From positions 1 through 51,285 of IMG/VR virus record IMGVR_UViG_3300032047_000024: DNA of 51,285 nucleotides; one strand, written 5' to 3'. Below, in pieces: positions 35,048 through 43,103 of this stretch. A program made the translations under genes and the position numbers. Position 1 is the first letter of the stretch; each line of letters starts with the position of its first letter. This DNA is from a virus. The notes under the pieces are model-generated. The model had not been told where the DNA came from, ran no database searches, and saw nothing but the letters and a program-made list of their open reading frames with translations.

Positions 35048-35936
35048 AAAGAAAAGAATAAAGAGTAAAAAATCAGCAAATAAAATGTTTAATAAAGTGT
35101 ATGGTGATGCCTTATCATCATTAAAGGGATTGTTTGAAAGTTCAAAACAGACTATTTTAACTGATAGACTTTCAAAAGTTTATGATTTAAATAAAATGAT
35201 ATCTGATGAAAATACAGACAGAGTTATACATGATGCTGGAGTGGTTGAGAGATATGGAGATTTTACATATCAAGATGGGGCAAATGTTCCTGTTGGTGAA
35301 TCCTATCATATTCATTATTCAAGAATCGGAAAGACTGAAATTTATATGACGGGTGAAAAACATGATAAGACTTCTTTGATTATAAACAGAGTGAGAGGTA
35401 ATACGGTTTTTGGTCAATATATGGATGCAAAACCAAATGCAAAAGGATATAACTATTTAAGTGAATTTGTTTTTAAGATTACGAATAAACATCGTAAGGT
35501 GGGGGTGGCTAGACGATATTTTGCTAAAGAAGTAAATCGTTCAAATTCTCGTATATTTGAAATAGAAAAACCAGACTTTACAAAAGTAACACCATTATAT
35601 ACAAAAACACAATTAAAGTGGACTCTTAGTGATAATAAAGAATTGATGGAAAAGAAAAACATAGAACAGATAAACAATGCAGTACTTAAAGGATTTGTCT
35701 CATTAGAATATGCATTAAATCCAATAGAGGGTTATATCGGTAAAAGTGTTTCTACAAAAGAGGAACTTGCTGAAAAACTTAAAGGTATAGTATCATCAGA
35801 TGAAGTATCATCAGAACCGAAGAAAAAGAAAAGGAAAAGGAAAAGGAAAAAGAAATCATCTACTCCATCAACTTCGTCACCAAGTACAACTACAAGTGCA
35901 CCACCATCTCAAAATAGTGGTCAAGGTGCATATTAA
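35040..35936 (+). CDS. Putative baseplate-associated protein with basic, Ser/Thr/Pro tail
   Basis: 298 aa from the ATG at 35040; a GTG at 35037 is an alternative. It begins with a Lys/Arg-rich segment. The central ~200 residues are a globular region with the beta-rich stretch YHIHYSRIGKTEIYMTG. The C-terminus has a 12-residue Lys/Arg run, encoded by an aaggaa-type DNA repeat at 35821-35856, and then a Ser/Thr/Pro/Gln-rich end. No known family. Its position after the hub gene suggests a virion role. Confidence 0.65.
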   Translation: MARKKRIKSKKSANKMFNKVYGDALSSLKGLFESSKQTILTDRLSKVYDLNKMISDENTDRVIHDAGVVERYGDFTYQDGANVPVGESYHIHYSRIGKTEIYMTGEKHDKTSLIINRVRGNTVFGQYMDAKPNAKGYNYLSEFVFKITNKHRKVGVARRYFAKEVNRSNSRIFEIEKPDFTKVTPLYTKTQLKWTLSDNKELMEKKNIEQINNAVLKGFVSLEYALNPIEGYIGKSVSTKEELAEKLKGIVSSDEVSSEPKKKKRKRKRKKKSSTPSTSSPSTTTSAPPSQNSGQGAY

Positions 35937-35985
35937 TCTACATTTTGAAATTTTAGATAGATATATATTAGAAAGGTTATAGTAA

Positions 35986-36420
35986 ATGGTTATATGGTTC
36001 ACAGGCCAACCTGGCAGTGGTAAAACAACATTATGTAAGGCATTAAAAGAACAATGGTCGTTTTGGAAACATCAATGTGTTCATATTGATGGAGATGACA
36101 TCCGAGAAATATTCAGTAATAAAAATTACAATTTTGATGGTAGAGTGAATAACATCAAAACTGCTCAAAATATTGCAAGATTTTTACATAACAAACGTTA
36201 TAGGGTTTTAGTTTCATTGGTTTCACCCTATAAAAAATTACGAGAAGAATTAAGAGGTCAAGATATTTATCAAGTTTATTGCCATACAACAGAAATTCGT
36301 GGTAGAGAAGAATATTTTGTGGATAATTATGAACCACCAACCGAAAATTTTATAGATATGGACACAACAAATAAATCAGTTAAGGAGTGCGTAGATGAAA
36401 TACTCAATGTTTGTAGGTAG
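35986..36420 (+). CDS. Adenylylsulfate-kinase-like P-loop kinase
   Basis: 144 aa. Walker A G7-QPGSGK-T14 at the very N-terminus, HIDGDDIREIF at ~33-43, an RVNNIKTAQNIA helix, VLVSLVSPYKKLREE and a C-terminal YEPPTENFIDMDT segment. All are in the order seen in APS kinases (CysC), which phosphorylate adenylylsulfate to PAPS. It is about 50 residues shorter than typical CysC. Related phage and bacterial proteins may act on other small molecules. The 3' end overlaps a nucleotidyltransferase gene by 26 bp, suggesting a two-step activation pair. An AGGTTAT element precedes the start. Confidence 0.82.
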   Translation: MVIWFTGQPGSGKTTLCKALKEQWSFWKHQCVHIDGDDIREIFSNKNYNFDGRVNNIKTAQNIARFLHNKRYRVLVSLVSPYKKLREELRGQDIYQVYCHTTEIRGREEYFVDNYEPPTENFIDMDTTNKSVKECVDEILNVCR

Positions 36421-36739
36421 ATGGCAAGGATTACACGATGGTCATAGATGGTTATTTGACCAGCAACTTAAAAAGGGAAAGAATATATTGATTTGTATTC
36501 GTGATTGTCCTTTAGATGATCCTGATGAAGAAAATGAATTTATAGCAGAAGAAATAATGGGGCACTTGTCTGAAGAATATCGTGATGAGATATTAGAGGG
36601 TAAGGTAAAGGTGATGATTATTCCTGATGTAGAAAGTATTAATTATGGTAGAGAAGTTGGTTATGAAATAATAGAACATAAACCACCTGAAGAAATCAGA
36701 AACATTCATGGTAGGGAGTTGAGAAGAAATGAAAATTGA
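36395..36739 (+). CDS. Small HxGH nucleotidyltransferase
   Basis: 114 aa with a GGAG site within the upstream gene. N-terminal GRWQGLHDGH (G8-H17) is the nucleotide-binding HxGH motif of the cytidylyltransferase/adenylyltransferase superfamily. Near the C-terminus IHGRELR occupies the place of the usual ISGTxIR. The superfamily includes NMN, pantetheine-phosphate, glycerol-3-phosphate and sulfate adenylyl/cytidylyltransferases, so the substrate cannot be read from sequence. Pairing with an APS-kinase-like gene makes a sulfate or small-phosphate activation pathway attractive but unproven. Confidence 0.78.
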   Translation: MKYSMFVGRWQGLHDGHRWLFDQQLKKGKNILICIRDCPLDDPDEENEFIAEEIMGHLSEEYRDEILEGKVKVMIIPDVESINYGREVGYEIIEHKPPEEIRNIHGRELRRNEN

Positions 36740-37433
36740 TGTATTGGATAAGGGATACATAGAATTAGTTGATACTCTTGGTGACGATTTAACACCTGTA
36801 AATGCAGCTCGTGTATCATTTGGTGGTCGTTCAGAAGAATTTACCAACAAGGATAAAAGATTATCCAAGTTCTTAATCAAACATAAACATTTTAGTCCAT
36901 TTAGACATCAACACATTATGGTGATTATCAAGGCACCTGAATTCGTGATGAGACAATGGTATAAGCATGTTGTTGGGATAGAAACCACATCATCAAGTGC
37001 CAGTAAAGACCATGCTTGGAATGAGATAAGTGGTCGGTATGTTGAGGTTGAAGATTATTATTATCCTGAAGTGTGGAGAAAACAATCAGAGGATAACAAA
37101 CAGGCTAGTGATGGTGTATTGGATGATTTACAACAAAAGAGAATGACATCTTTTTACAACGAGTATATGAGACAAGTCGAGATGACTTACGATAGGATGA
37201 TTGAAGCTGGAATGGCAAAAGAACAGGCTCGTATCGTATTACCATTATCACAATACACACAAGTTTGGTGGACAGCATCATTTCAATCGGTAATGAACTT
37301 TATTGAATTAAGAGATGAACCAACATCACAGGTAGAAATACAAGAATATGCAAGAGCATTAAAAACAATTATGATGGAATCATTTCCTGAAACCACTAAG
37401 TTATGGAGTGAAATTTATTTGAATGAGGATTAA
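36729..37433 (+). CDS. thyX: Flavin-dependent thymidylate synthase ThyX
   Basis: 234 aa, overlapping the previous gene by 11 bp. It contains VNAARVSFGG, HFSPFRHQ, RQWYKH (75-80) and N98-E-I-S-G-R-Y104, the ThyX core; ThyX converts dUMP to dTMP using methylene-THF and FAD. The classical RHR-x7-8-S signature is modified (KHVVG plus a Ser-rich insert), as in other phage ThyX proteins I recall. It ends in a normal helical dimerisation region. It supplies dTMP for an AT-rich genome. The downstream nagB ATG lies inside its end. Confidence 0.92.
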   Translation: MKIDVLDKGYIELVDTLGDDLTPVNAARVSFGGRSEEFTNKDKRLSKFLIKHKHFSPFRHQHIMVIIKAPEFVMRQWYKHVVGIETTSSSASKDHAWNEISGRYVEVEDYYYPEVWRKQSEDNKQASDGVLDDLQQKRMTSFYNEYMRQVEMTYDRMIEAGMAKEQARIVLPLSQYTQVWWTASFQSVMNFIELRDEPTSQVEIQEYARALKTIMMESFPETTKLWSEIYLNED

Positions 37434-38094
37434 GAGTAATACCTATGAAAAAGTATGTCATTTGATAGCATCAAATATTCGTGATTTAGTAAAACATCAC
37501 GAGTTTTCCGTATTAGGATTATCAACAGGTTCAACACCCATTGGTATCTATAAGGAATTATCTAAAATGAGAGATACAAATTTTTCTCGTACTCTCACTT
37601 ATAATCTTGATGAATATGTAGGGTTGGAAAAAACCCATCCACAATCGTACCATTACTTTATGAGAAAACATCTGTTTGGTAATTTAACATTTCATTCTAA
37701 TCATTTCCCAACAGAAAAACTTCTTCCTTATTACGATAGTATGATTGATAATTCTGATGGTATTGATATACAGATACTTGGTATTGGAACGAATGGTCAT
37801 ATAGCATTTAACGAACCAGGAACACCAAGAGATTCAAAAACTCGTATAGTTGATTTGACAGAAAACACTATAAAAGATAATAGTAGATTTTTTGATTCAA
37901 TAGACGAAGTACCTACTCAGGCAAGAACTATGGGAATAGAAACCATAATGAAAGCCAAAAGAATTTATTTAGTGGTACATGGTAGTCATAAAAAAGAAAT
38001 TTTAGAGAGGGCAGTAAATGGAGATATAACTTCTGATGTTCCTGCTTCATTTTTACAAGAACATCCAAACTGTGAGGTATATTATAGTGAATGA
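37423..38094 (+). CDS. nagB: Glucosamine-6-phosphate deaminase (NagB)
   Basis: 223 aa, overlapping thyX by 11 bp. It has GLSTGSTPIGIY (phosphate binding), NLDEYVGLEKTHPQSYHYFM with catalytic D63, and LGIGTNGHIAFNEPGTP with H126 and E131. TMGIETIMKAKRIYLVV precedes the C-terminus. The enzyme converts glucosamine-6-P to fructose-6-P and ammonia. The Asp of the GxGxDGH form is Asn here, as in many Gram-positive-type NagB. It is slightly shorter than bacterial enzymes and lacks the C-terminal allosteric segment. Followed by a PIG-L deacetylase gene with 8-bp overlap, giving a possible amino-sugar salvage pair. Confidence 0.93.
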   Translation: MRIKSNTYEKVCHLIASNIRDLVKHHEFSVLGLSTGSTPIGIYKELSKMRDTNFSRTLTYNLDEYVGLEKTHPQSYHYFMRKHLFGNLTFHSNHFPTEKLLPYYDSMIDNSDGIDIQILGIGTNGHIAFNEPGTPRDSKTRIVDLTENTIKDNSRFFDSIDEVPTQARTMGIETIMKAKRIYLVVHGSHKKEILERAVNGDITSDVPASFLQEHPNCEVYYSE

Positions 38095-38590
38095 TATTAA
38101 TAAAATAATGATTGTGGCACATCCAGATGATGAAGCGTTATTTGGGGGAGCTGAATTACTATCCCACCCGAATGAATATAAAGTAGTGGTTTTAGATGAA
38201 TATCATAACGATATCAGACGGAGAGAGTTTTTGGATAGTATGAGATTTATTGGTATTCACGAATATGAACATTGGACAGGATATAAAGGTAAGGAAGATT
38301 ATTTTAGAGAGAAGTTGATATATGAATTATTAAGAGTATTGAGGGAAAGGGATTATGAAAAGATAGTAACTCACAATGTTCAAGGTGAATATGGACATCC
38401 AAGACATCGGGCATGTCATGATGTACTGGCACATCTTAGACCTGAAAAATTATGGTGTTTTGCTAGAGGAAAAAAATTAACAAGTGAGATGATAAATAAA
38501 AAAACGGAATTGTTAAAGTGTTATCGTAGTCAAAAAGAGGTATTGGAGTGGTTTAATCCATTCCACGAAACTATAAAAAAGTTTAAGTGA
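38087..38590 (+). CDS. PIG-L / LmbE-type deacetylase
   Basis: 167 aa from the GTG at 38087 (ATG at 38108 is an alternative), overlapping nagB. The family signature A11-HPDDE-A17 provides His12 and Asp15. The second signature GEYGHPRHRACHD gives His107 for the zinc site. PIG-L family enzymes remove acetyl groups from N-acetylglucosaminyl substrates and from small thiol precursors. Next to nagB it suggests conversion of GlcNAc-type residues to GlcN and onward, although PIG-L normally acts on conjugates. It is shorter than typical (~220-250 aa). Confidence 0.88.
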   Translation: MNDINKIMIVAHPDDEALFGGAELLSHPNEYKVVVLDEYHNDIRRREFLDSMRFIGIHEYEHWTGYKGKEDYFREKLIYELLRVLRERDYEKIVTHNVQGEYGHPRHRACHDVLAHLRPEKLWCFARGKKLTSEMINKKTELLKCYRSQKEVLEWFNPFHETIKKFK

Positions 38591-38609
38591 AAAAATAAAA
38601 TAGGTTATA

Positions 38610-39881
38610 ATGATAATAGAAAACCCAACGGAGTTTGAGAGTTTTTTAGAGAAATACAGACAATCAGATTGTATTATAATTCCAATATTATCTGATACTA
38701 ATTTACATACTTTAGAAAACACATTGTGTGCCATTTATATTAAATTGATAGATGGTGATGAGTATATTTTGCCATTTAATCACGGAGAATCAACAAATCT
38801 CGATGTATCATTATTTAACAAGTTAAATTCAGATCATAAGAAATATGTTTACGATAAAAAACAATTCAATCATATAGCAAAATGGGATAATGTTGTGGAT
38901 ATTAACCTACAATATTATATGGAATACAATCAATCATTACCAATTGAGGAAATTACCACAAATTCACACGATTATTTTAATAGAAAATATTATAAGACAA
39001 AAAATGTTAATCGTGTAATTCCTATATTGAAACATTTAGAATTATGTAGAAAACTATCTAATGAATATCAAAAATATATTGATTTGGAAGTTCATCAAGA
39101 ATATAATGATGAAATAATTGATAATCTAACCTATATAGAAAGTGCTGGACTAAGACATAATGATAAAATAGTATATTCAGAGTATAATCCATATACGAGT
39201 ACAGGTAGACCAAGTAATAGGTTCGGTGGTATCAATTTTGCAGCCCTAAACAAATCAGATGAATCGAGAAAACCATTTTGTAGTAGATTTGAAAAAGGTA
39301 TGTTAGTTGAGTTTGACTATGATGCATATCACTTACGATTGATTGGAAATTTGTTAAATTATTCATTTCCAAGTGGTTCAGTTCACGAACATATGGGAGA
39401 ATTTTACGGATGTGATTATCAAGAGTCTAAAAATAGGTCTTTTAAGTACTTATATGGTCATATTCCTCCTGAAGTGATAAAAACTAACCCATTCTTTGAA
39501 AAAGTACATACTTATATTAATAATACTTGGAAATTGTATAAAAATCAAAAATTTATACAATCTGATATTTATAGTAAGAAGATATATAGAAAAAATCAGG
39601 CCGATATGAATCGTAATAAGATATTTAATTATATGATTCAATTAATGGAAACTGAAAATAATATGAAGATACTAACTAATCTTATACCGTTTATGAAACA
39701 ATATAAGAGTAAGCTAATATTATATAGTTATGATTCTTTTCTATTCGACTTTAACTTAGAAGATGGAGTTGAGTTTTTGAAAAAAGTTAAAAAAATTATT
39801 GAGAGTAATGGGTTATTTCCTACTAAAACAGGTAAGGGGACTAACTACCATGAAATGGTTGATATAACGGAGAGATTATGA
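38610..39881 (+). CDS. Compact family A DNA-polymerase-like protein
   Basis: 423 aa, with AGGTTATA before the ATG. From residue ~190 it follows polymerase I order. TSTGRPSNRFGGINF (~196-210) matches the TGRLSSxxPNxQN region. Motif A is MLVEFDYDAYHLRLIG with Asp236. A motif-B-like segment is KNRSFKYLYG (~274-283). NYMIQLMETENNM corresponds to the NxPIQGxAAD helix. Motif C is LYSYDSFLF with Asp375 in place of HDE. The N-terminal ~120 residues may be a reduced 3'-5' exonuclease-like domain. Both metal-binding Asp candidates survive, but the Lys/Arg of motif B and the His/Glu of motif C are altered. Activity is uncertain. It could be a specialised repair polymerase or a non-catalytic relative. 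Confidence 0.75.
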   Translation: MIIENPTEFESFLEKYRQSDCIIIPILSDTNLHTLENTLCAIYIKLIDGDEYILPFNHGESTNLDVSLFNKLNSDHKKYVYDKKQFNHIAKWDNVVDINLQYYMEYNQSLPIEEITTNSHDYFNRKYYKTKNVNRVIPILKHLELCRKLSNEYQKYIDLEVHQEYNDEIIDNLTYIESAGLRHNDKIVYSEYNPYTSTGRPSNRFGGINFAALNKSDESRKPFCSRFEKGMLVEFDYDAYHLRLIGNLLNYSFPSGSVHEHMGEFYGCDYQESKNRSFKYLYGHIPPEVIKTNPFFEKVHTYINNTWKLYKNQKFIQSDIYSKKIYRKNQADMNRNKIFNYMIQLMETENNMKILTNLIPFMKQYKSKLILYSYDSFLFDFNLEDGVEFLKKVKKIIESNGLFPTKTGKGTNYHEMVDITERL

Positions 39882-41845
39882 AAAATTGGGATAAAATATT
39901 AAAAGATTTTTCACACAAATGTAAAGGTGGTGCACCAGATTTAAAGAATCCAACACACCTTCAGTTTTTAAGAGAATCATTGATTAAATTTGGTTGGAAA
40001 GAAAATGCCACGAATGAATTTATTGGTAATTTAAGGGAAGATAAAAAAGAAGATTGGTGGTCAAAGTTAACACCACCAGAACAGGCAGATTATATTAAAA
40101 AACATCCTGGTTCAAAAAAGGCGATTCAAGCTAAAAAAGAAAAAGAGAAACAAAAAAAATCACAAAAATCAGGTAAAGGTCAAAGTGAAAGTGAAAGTGC
40201 TAATGTAACACAACCAACAAAAGAACAATCATCTAAAGAGTCATCAAAGGCCAAACGGATGGAAACGATGGTTGATCTTATTTCAAGAGAAAAATCTATT
40301 ACAGATGAGGCTGGTAGTAGTTCGTTGAATGAGGAAGATGCACGAAAGTATTCCGATTATTTAGAAACAATTAATACACCTGAAGGATTTGATGCTTGGG
40401 TTAAGGAAGAAAAACAACGGAGACAAGATTTAGTAAATAAACACGGTGCAGTAAACAATAAAACAATAAATAAGTTGGATGACGACCTTAGAGAAGAATT
40501 GTGTGGAACGAGTGGTAAGGTTTCTACTCGTGGTGTCCATCAAGGAAAAAAGAATTGTCCAGAGTTTACAAAATTATATAATTCAGTATCAACAAAAGGA
40601 GGCCCACCTGATAATGCAGTAACAGGTAATTATCCTGATGATATGGTATATCCAGAAGGACATTCGAAATCAGGTCAACCACATCCATATGCTGGTAAAT
40701 CAAAAAAGGGAGTTAGGTATCAAAATGTTTTAAAGGCCTATTTGGAAACTGGTGGGGTATGTCCTATAACAAAAGAAGTTGTTCCATTACAAGATATGCA
40801 ATTAGACCATATAGTATCATTGGATAATGGTGGAAAAGATGAACCTGGTAATTGGATGTTTACTAAGACGAATATTAATCAGTTTAAATCTTCAAAGGAA
40901 AATCCAGCAATTCAAGCAGATTTAGAAGAAATATTGAATATGACAGACGAAGAATGGGAATCAAAAGAAGCTGAAAATAAATTTAAAAATTATAAAAAGA
41001 ACGAACAAAGAGCATTTTGGAGATCACAATTTGAAAGTGGAGCAGCCCATCCAACTGAAGAACAATTAAATAAAATGAACAAAGATGAAGTGGATGCTTT
41101 TGTTTATGCGTATAATGAAACAGCTTCAGAGGACGAGCAGATATCAAGATATGGAACTCAGAAAAAACAAGTAACATTAGATAATGGTGAAAAGGTAGAC
41201 CTTACTTACGCAAGAGGTGAGGGTGGAAATGCTATAAGACCATTAGAAAATAAGCCTGAAACTTGGGGACTTTATGTTGATGAAGATACGGGTGAAGTAA
41301 AACAAGATAAATCAGTCAAATCATATAAAGATGCAGCAAAAAGATATAAGGCAGCACGAGGTAGTGGTGGTAGAGGTAAAGGGAAACAAGGTTTGGTAGA
41401 TGCAATTGTATCTAAGGGATTGGTTACAAGACTTAAAGATGACAAAGCTACTAATGAAATAGTAGATGAGGCTTTGGATAATCACAGAAAAGGAATTGTA
41501 GATTCACCTGAAAAACAAAGACTTGATAGAGCAAAAGAAAAGATTAAAAAATTATCAGCTGGTGGAAAGACTACTGGTATTCAGATGAAAAAGAAGGTTG
41601 ACTCACAAATGAAACAATGGAATGTAGATAATCCACCACCAACTACGGAAAAAGTCAAAACTGGTGAGGATGAATCTGGTAATCCAATTTTTACAGATAA
41701 GAAATTACCAGTTGGAAAGAATGGTAAAATTACCAAGGCAGGTAAAAGGTCAAAGGCATATAAAGATTACGAAAAGAAAAGAGATGAACAGGAGTATCGT
41801 TATTATAGACAAGAATTCTATAATACATTAGGTCAGGAAGTTTAG
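39878..41845 (+). CDS. Large HNH-endonuclease-domain protein
   Basis: 655 aa, overlapping the polymerase-like gene by 4 bp. The N-terminus KILKDFSHKCKGGAPDLKNPTHLQFLRESLIKFGW is a small module found on other marine phage proteins. A Lys/Ser/Gln-rich linker follows. Residues ~295-340 contain C-P-I-T ... MQLDHIVSLDNGGKDEPGNW followed by NINQFKSSK, which is an HNH nuclease motif with D310-H311, the second-half Asn and the final Lys. The long C-terminal region is charged, helical and of unknown role. Too large for a simple homing endonuclease, and there is no intron nearby. It may be a packaging or host-DNA nuclease, or a virion-associated one. Confidence 0.78.
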   Translation: MKNWDKILKDFSHKCKGGAPDLKNPTHLQFLRESLIKFGWKENATNEFIGNLREDKKEDWWSKLTPPEQADYIKKHPGSKKAIQAKKEKEKQKKSQKSGKGQSESESANVTQPTKEQSSKESSKAKRMETMVDLISREKSITDEAGSSSLNEEDARKYSDYLETINTPEGFDAWVKEEKQRRQDLVNKHGAVNNKTINKLDDDLREELCGTSGKVSTRGVHQGKKNCPEFTKLYNSVSTKGGPPDNAVTGNYPDDMVYPEGHSKSGQPHPYAGKSKKGVRYQNVLKAYLETGGVCPITKEVVPLQDMQLDHIVSLDNGGKDEPGNWMFTKTNINQFKSSKENPAIQADLEEILNMTDEEWESKEAENKFKNYKKNEQRAFWRSQFESGAAHPTEEQLNKMNKDEVDAFVYAYNETASEDEQISRYGTQKKQVTLDNGEKVDLTYARGEGGNAIRPLENKPETWGLYVDEDTGEVKQDKSVKSYKDAAKRYKAARGSGGRGKGKQGLVDAIVSKGLVTRLKDDKATNEIVDEALDNHRKGIVDSPEKQRLDRAKEKIKKLSAGGKTTGIQMKKKVDSQMKQWNVDNPPPTTEKVKTGEDESGNPIFTDKKLPVGKNGKITKAGKRSKAYKDYEKKRDEQEYRYYRQEFYNTLGQEV

Positions 41846-42277
41846 ATGAGAACACAACTACTATGTACATTCACAAAACGAAACAGACTCTACGAAACCG
41901 TAGGCTTAATCATTGAGTGCCACGATATTGTATTCAATAAAGTTTATGTGTTTCAAAATGAGGATGACCACCATTCGTTAATCTGTACATATAATATACC
42001 ACAGAATCAAGATAATTTTATCGAAGGTATAGATACGATAGCACTTCATAGAAAGAAACAAACCAATACACTTTATACTATTAATTCATTAAATGAGATT
42101 ATCAGAGAAAAGAATAATGGTGTATTGGATAAGACATTTCCTGTACCTTGGGAAGAATATCAGAACACCCTATTATTAGTAAATGATGAGGGATTAAATA
42201 AAATTCATACACGAATTTACACCATTGTAAACGTGGATACTTGGGAGAATGACCAAAAATTAAAAGATGAATTATAG
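41846..42277 (+). CDS. Unknown phage protein
   Basis: 143 aa with an AGGAAG site, starting directly after the HNH gene's stop codon. Contains alternating beta strands (LLCTFTKRNRLYETVGLIIE; KVYVFQNED; LYTINSLNEII) and a WEEYQN turn. No recognised family. It overlaps the GH6 gene by 11 bp, so it is probably co-translated with it. Confidence 0.7.
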   Translation: MRTQLLCTFTKRNRLYETVGLIIECHDIVFNKVYVFQNEDDHHSLICTYNIPQNQDNFIEGIDTIALHRKKQTNTLYTINSLNEIIREKNNGVLDKTFPVPWEEYQNTLLLVNDEGLNKIHTRIYTIVNVDTWENDQKLKDEL

Positions 42278-43103
42278 GTTTTATTATCCAGATTGGAATA
42301 GTAGAGAAGATGTTTGTAAAAAACATCCACAAATAAAAGAAATTACAAAAGAACCCATAGCTTTTTGGTATGGAGTTGGGCCTAAGAGAACAATTAGGAA
42401 AACCAAACATTCCATACAAAGATTACTCAAACGGGCACATCCATATTTACCAGTATTGGTAATATATTCAATACCATACAGAGATTTAGGACATCATTCA
42501 AAAGGTGGTGCAGATTCAGATGATGAATACTTGGAATTCATACAAGAGTTTTGTAGTTCACTTGGAGATAAATCACCAATCGTAATATACGAACCTGATT
42601 GTATTCCACACATGGAACAAATGGGTGTGGTTGATGGGTTGGATAGGATGAGGTTGATTAAGGCAAGTATTGAGTTGTTAAGTAGGACAAATGCATCAGT
42701 TTATATAGACATAGGACACCCAAAATGGTTAAGTGTTCCTAAGGCAGTAAGTTATTTAGGATTATGTGATATTCACAAGGTAAAAGGATTTGCACTAAAC
42801 ACGAGTAACTATTATGCCACTACAACTTGTTATGAATATGGAAAGAAGATTTCAAAACGACTTAATAATACTCATTTTGTAATAGACACCTCAAGAAATG
42901 GTAATGGAGCTAATTCAGAACATTTCAATCCGTTTGGTCGTTCAATTGGTGAATATCCAACCACACAAACTTGTGATGAAATAGTAGATGCTTACTTGTG
43001 GGTAAAGGTGCCTGGTGAAAGTGATGGAAGGGTTAATGGAGGTCCTAAGGCTGGGAGATTTAGTCATGGATTGGCATTAGACTTGATACATAATAAGAAA
43101 TGA
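42267..43103 (+). CDS. Glycoside hydrolase family 6 enzyme
   Basis: 278 aa. The full GH6 motif series is present in order. YSIPYRDLGHHSKGG (Asp73, equal to the 'RDC' Asp), IVIYEPDCIPHM (general-acid Asp111) and SVYIDIGHPKWL come first. GFALNTSNYYATTTCYEYG, THFVIDTSRNGNG (Asp208), HFNPFGRSIGEYPTT and AYLWVKVPGESDG (Glu251, Asp253) follow, then the C-terminal AGRFSHGLALDLIHN. GH6 enzymes cleave beta-1,4-glucan with inversion. No signal peptide or binding module is visible, so it acts in the cell or is carried on or in the virion. It overlaps the genes on both sides. Known GH6 enzymes are bacterial and fungal; phage examples are unusual as far as I know. Confidence 0.93.
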   Translation: MNYRFYYPDWNSREDVCKKHPQIKEITKEPIAFWYGVGPKRTIRKTKHSIQRLLKRAHPYLPVLVIYSIPYRDLGHHSKGGADSDDEYLEFIQEFCSSLGDKSPIVIYEPDCIPHMEQMGVVDGLDRMRLIKASIELLSRTNASVYIDIGHPKWLSVPKAVSYLGLCDIHKVKGFALNTSNYYATTTCYEYGKKISKRLNNTHFVIDTSRNGNGANSEHFNPFGRSIGEYPTTQTCDEIVDAYLWVKVPGESDGRVNGGPKAGRFSHGLALDLIHNKK

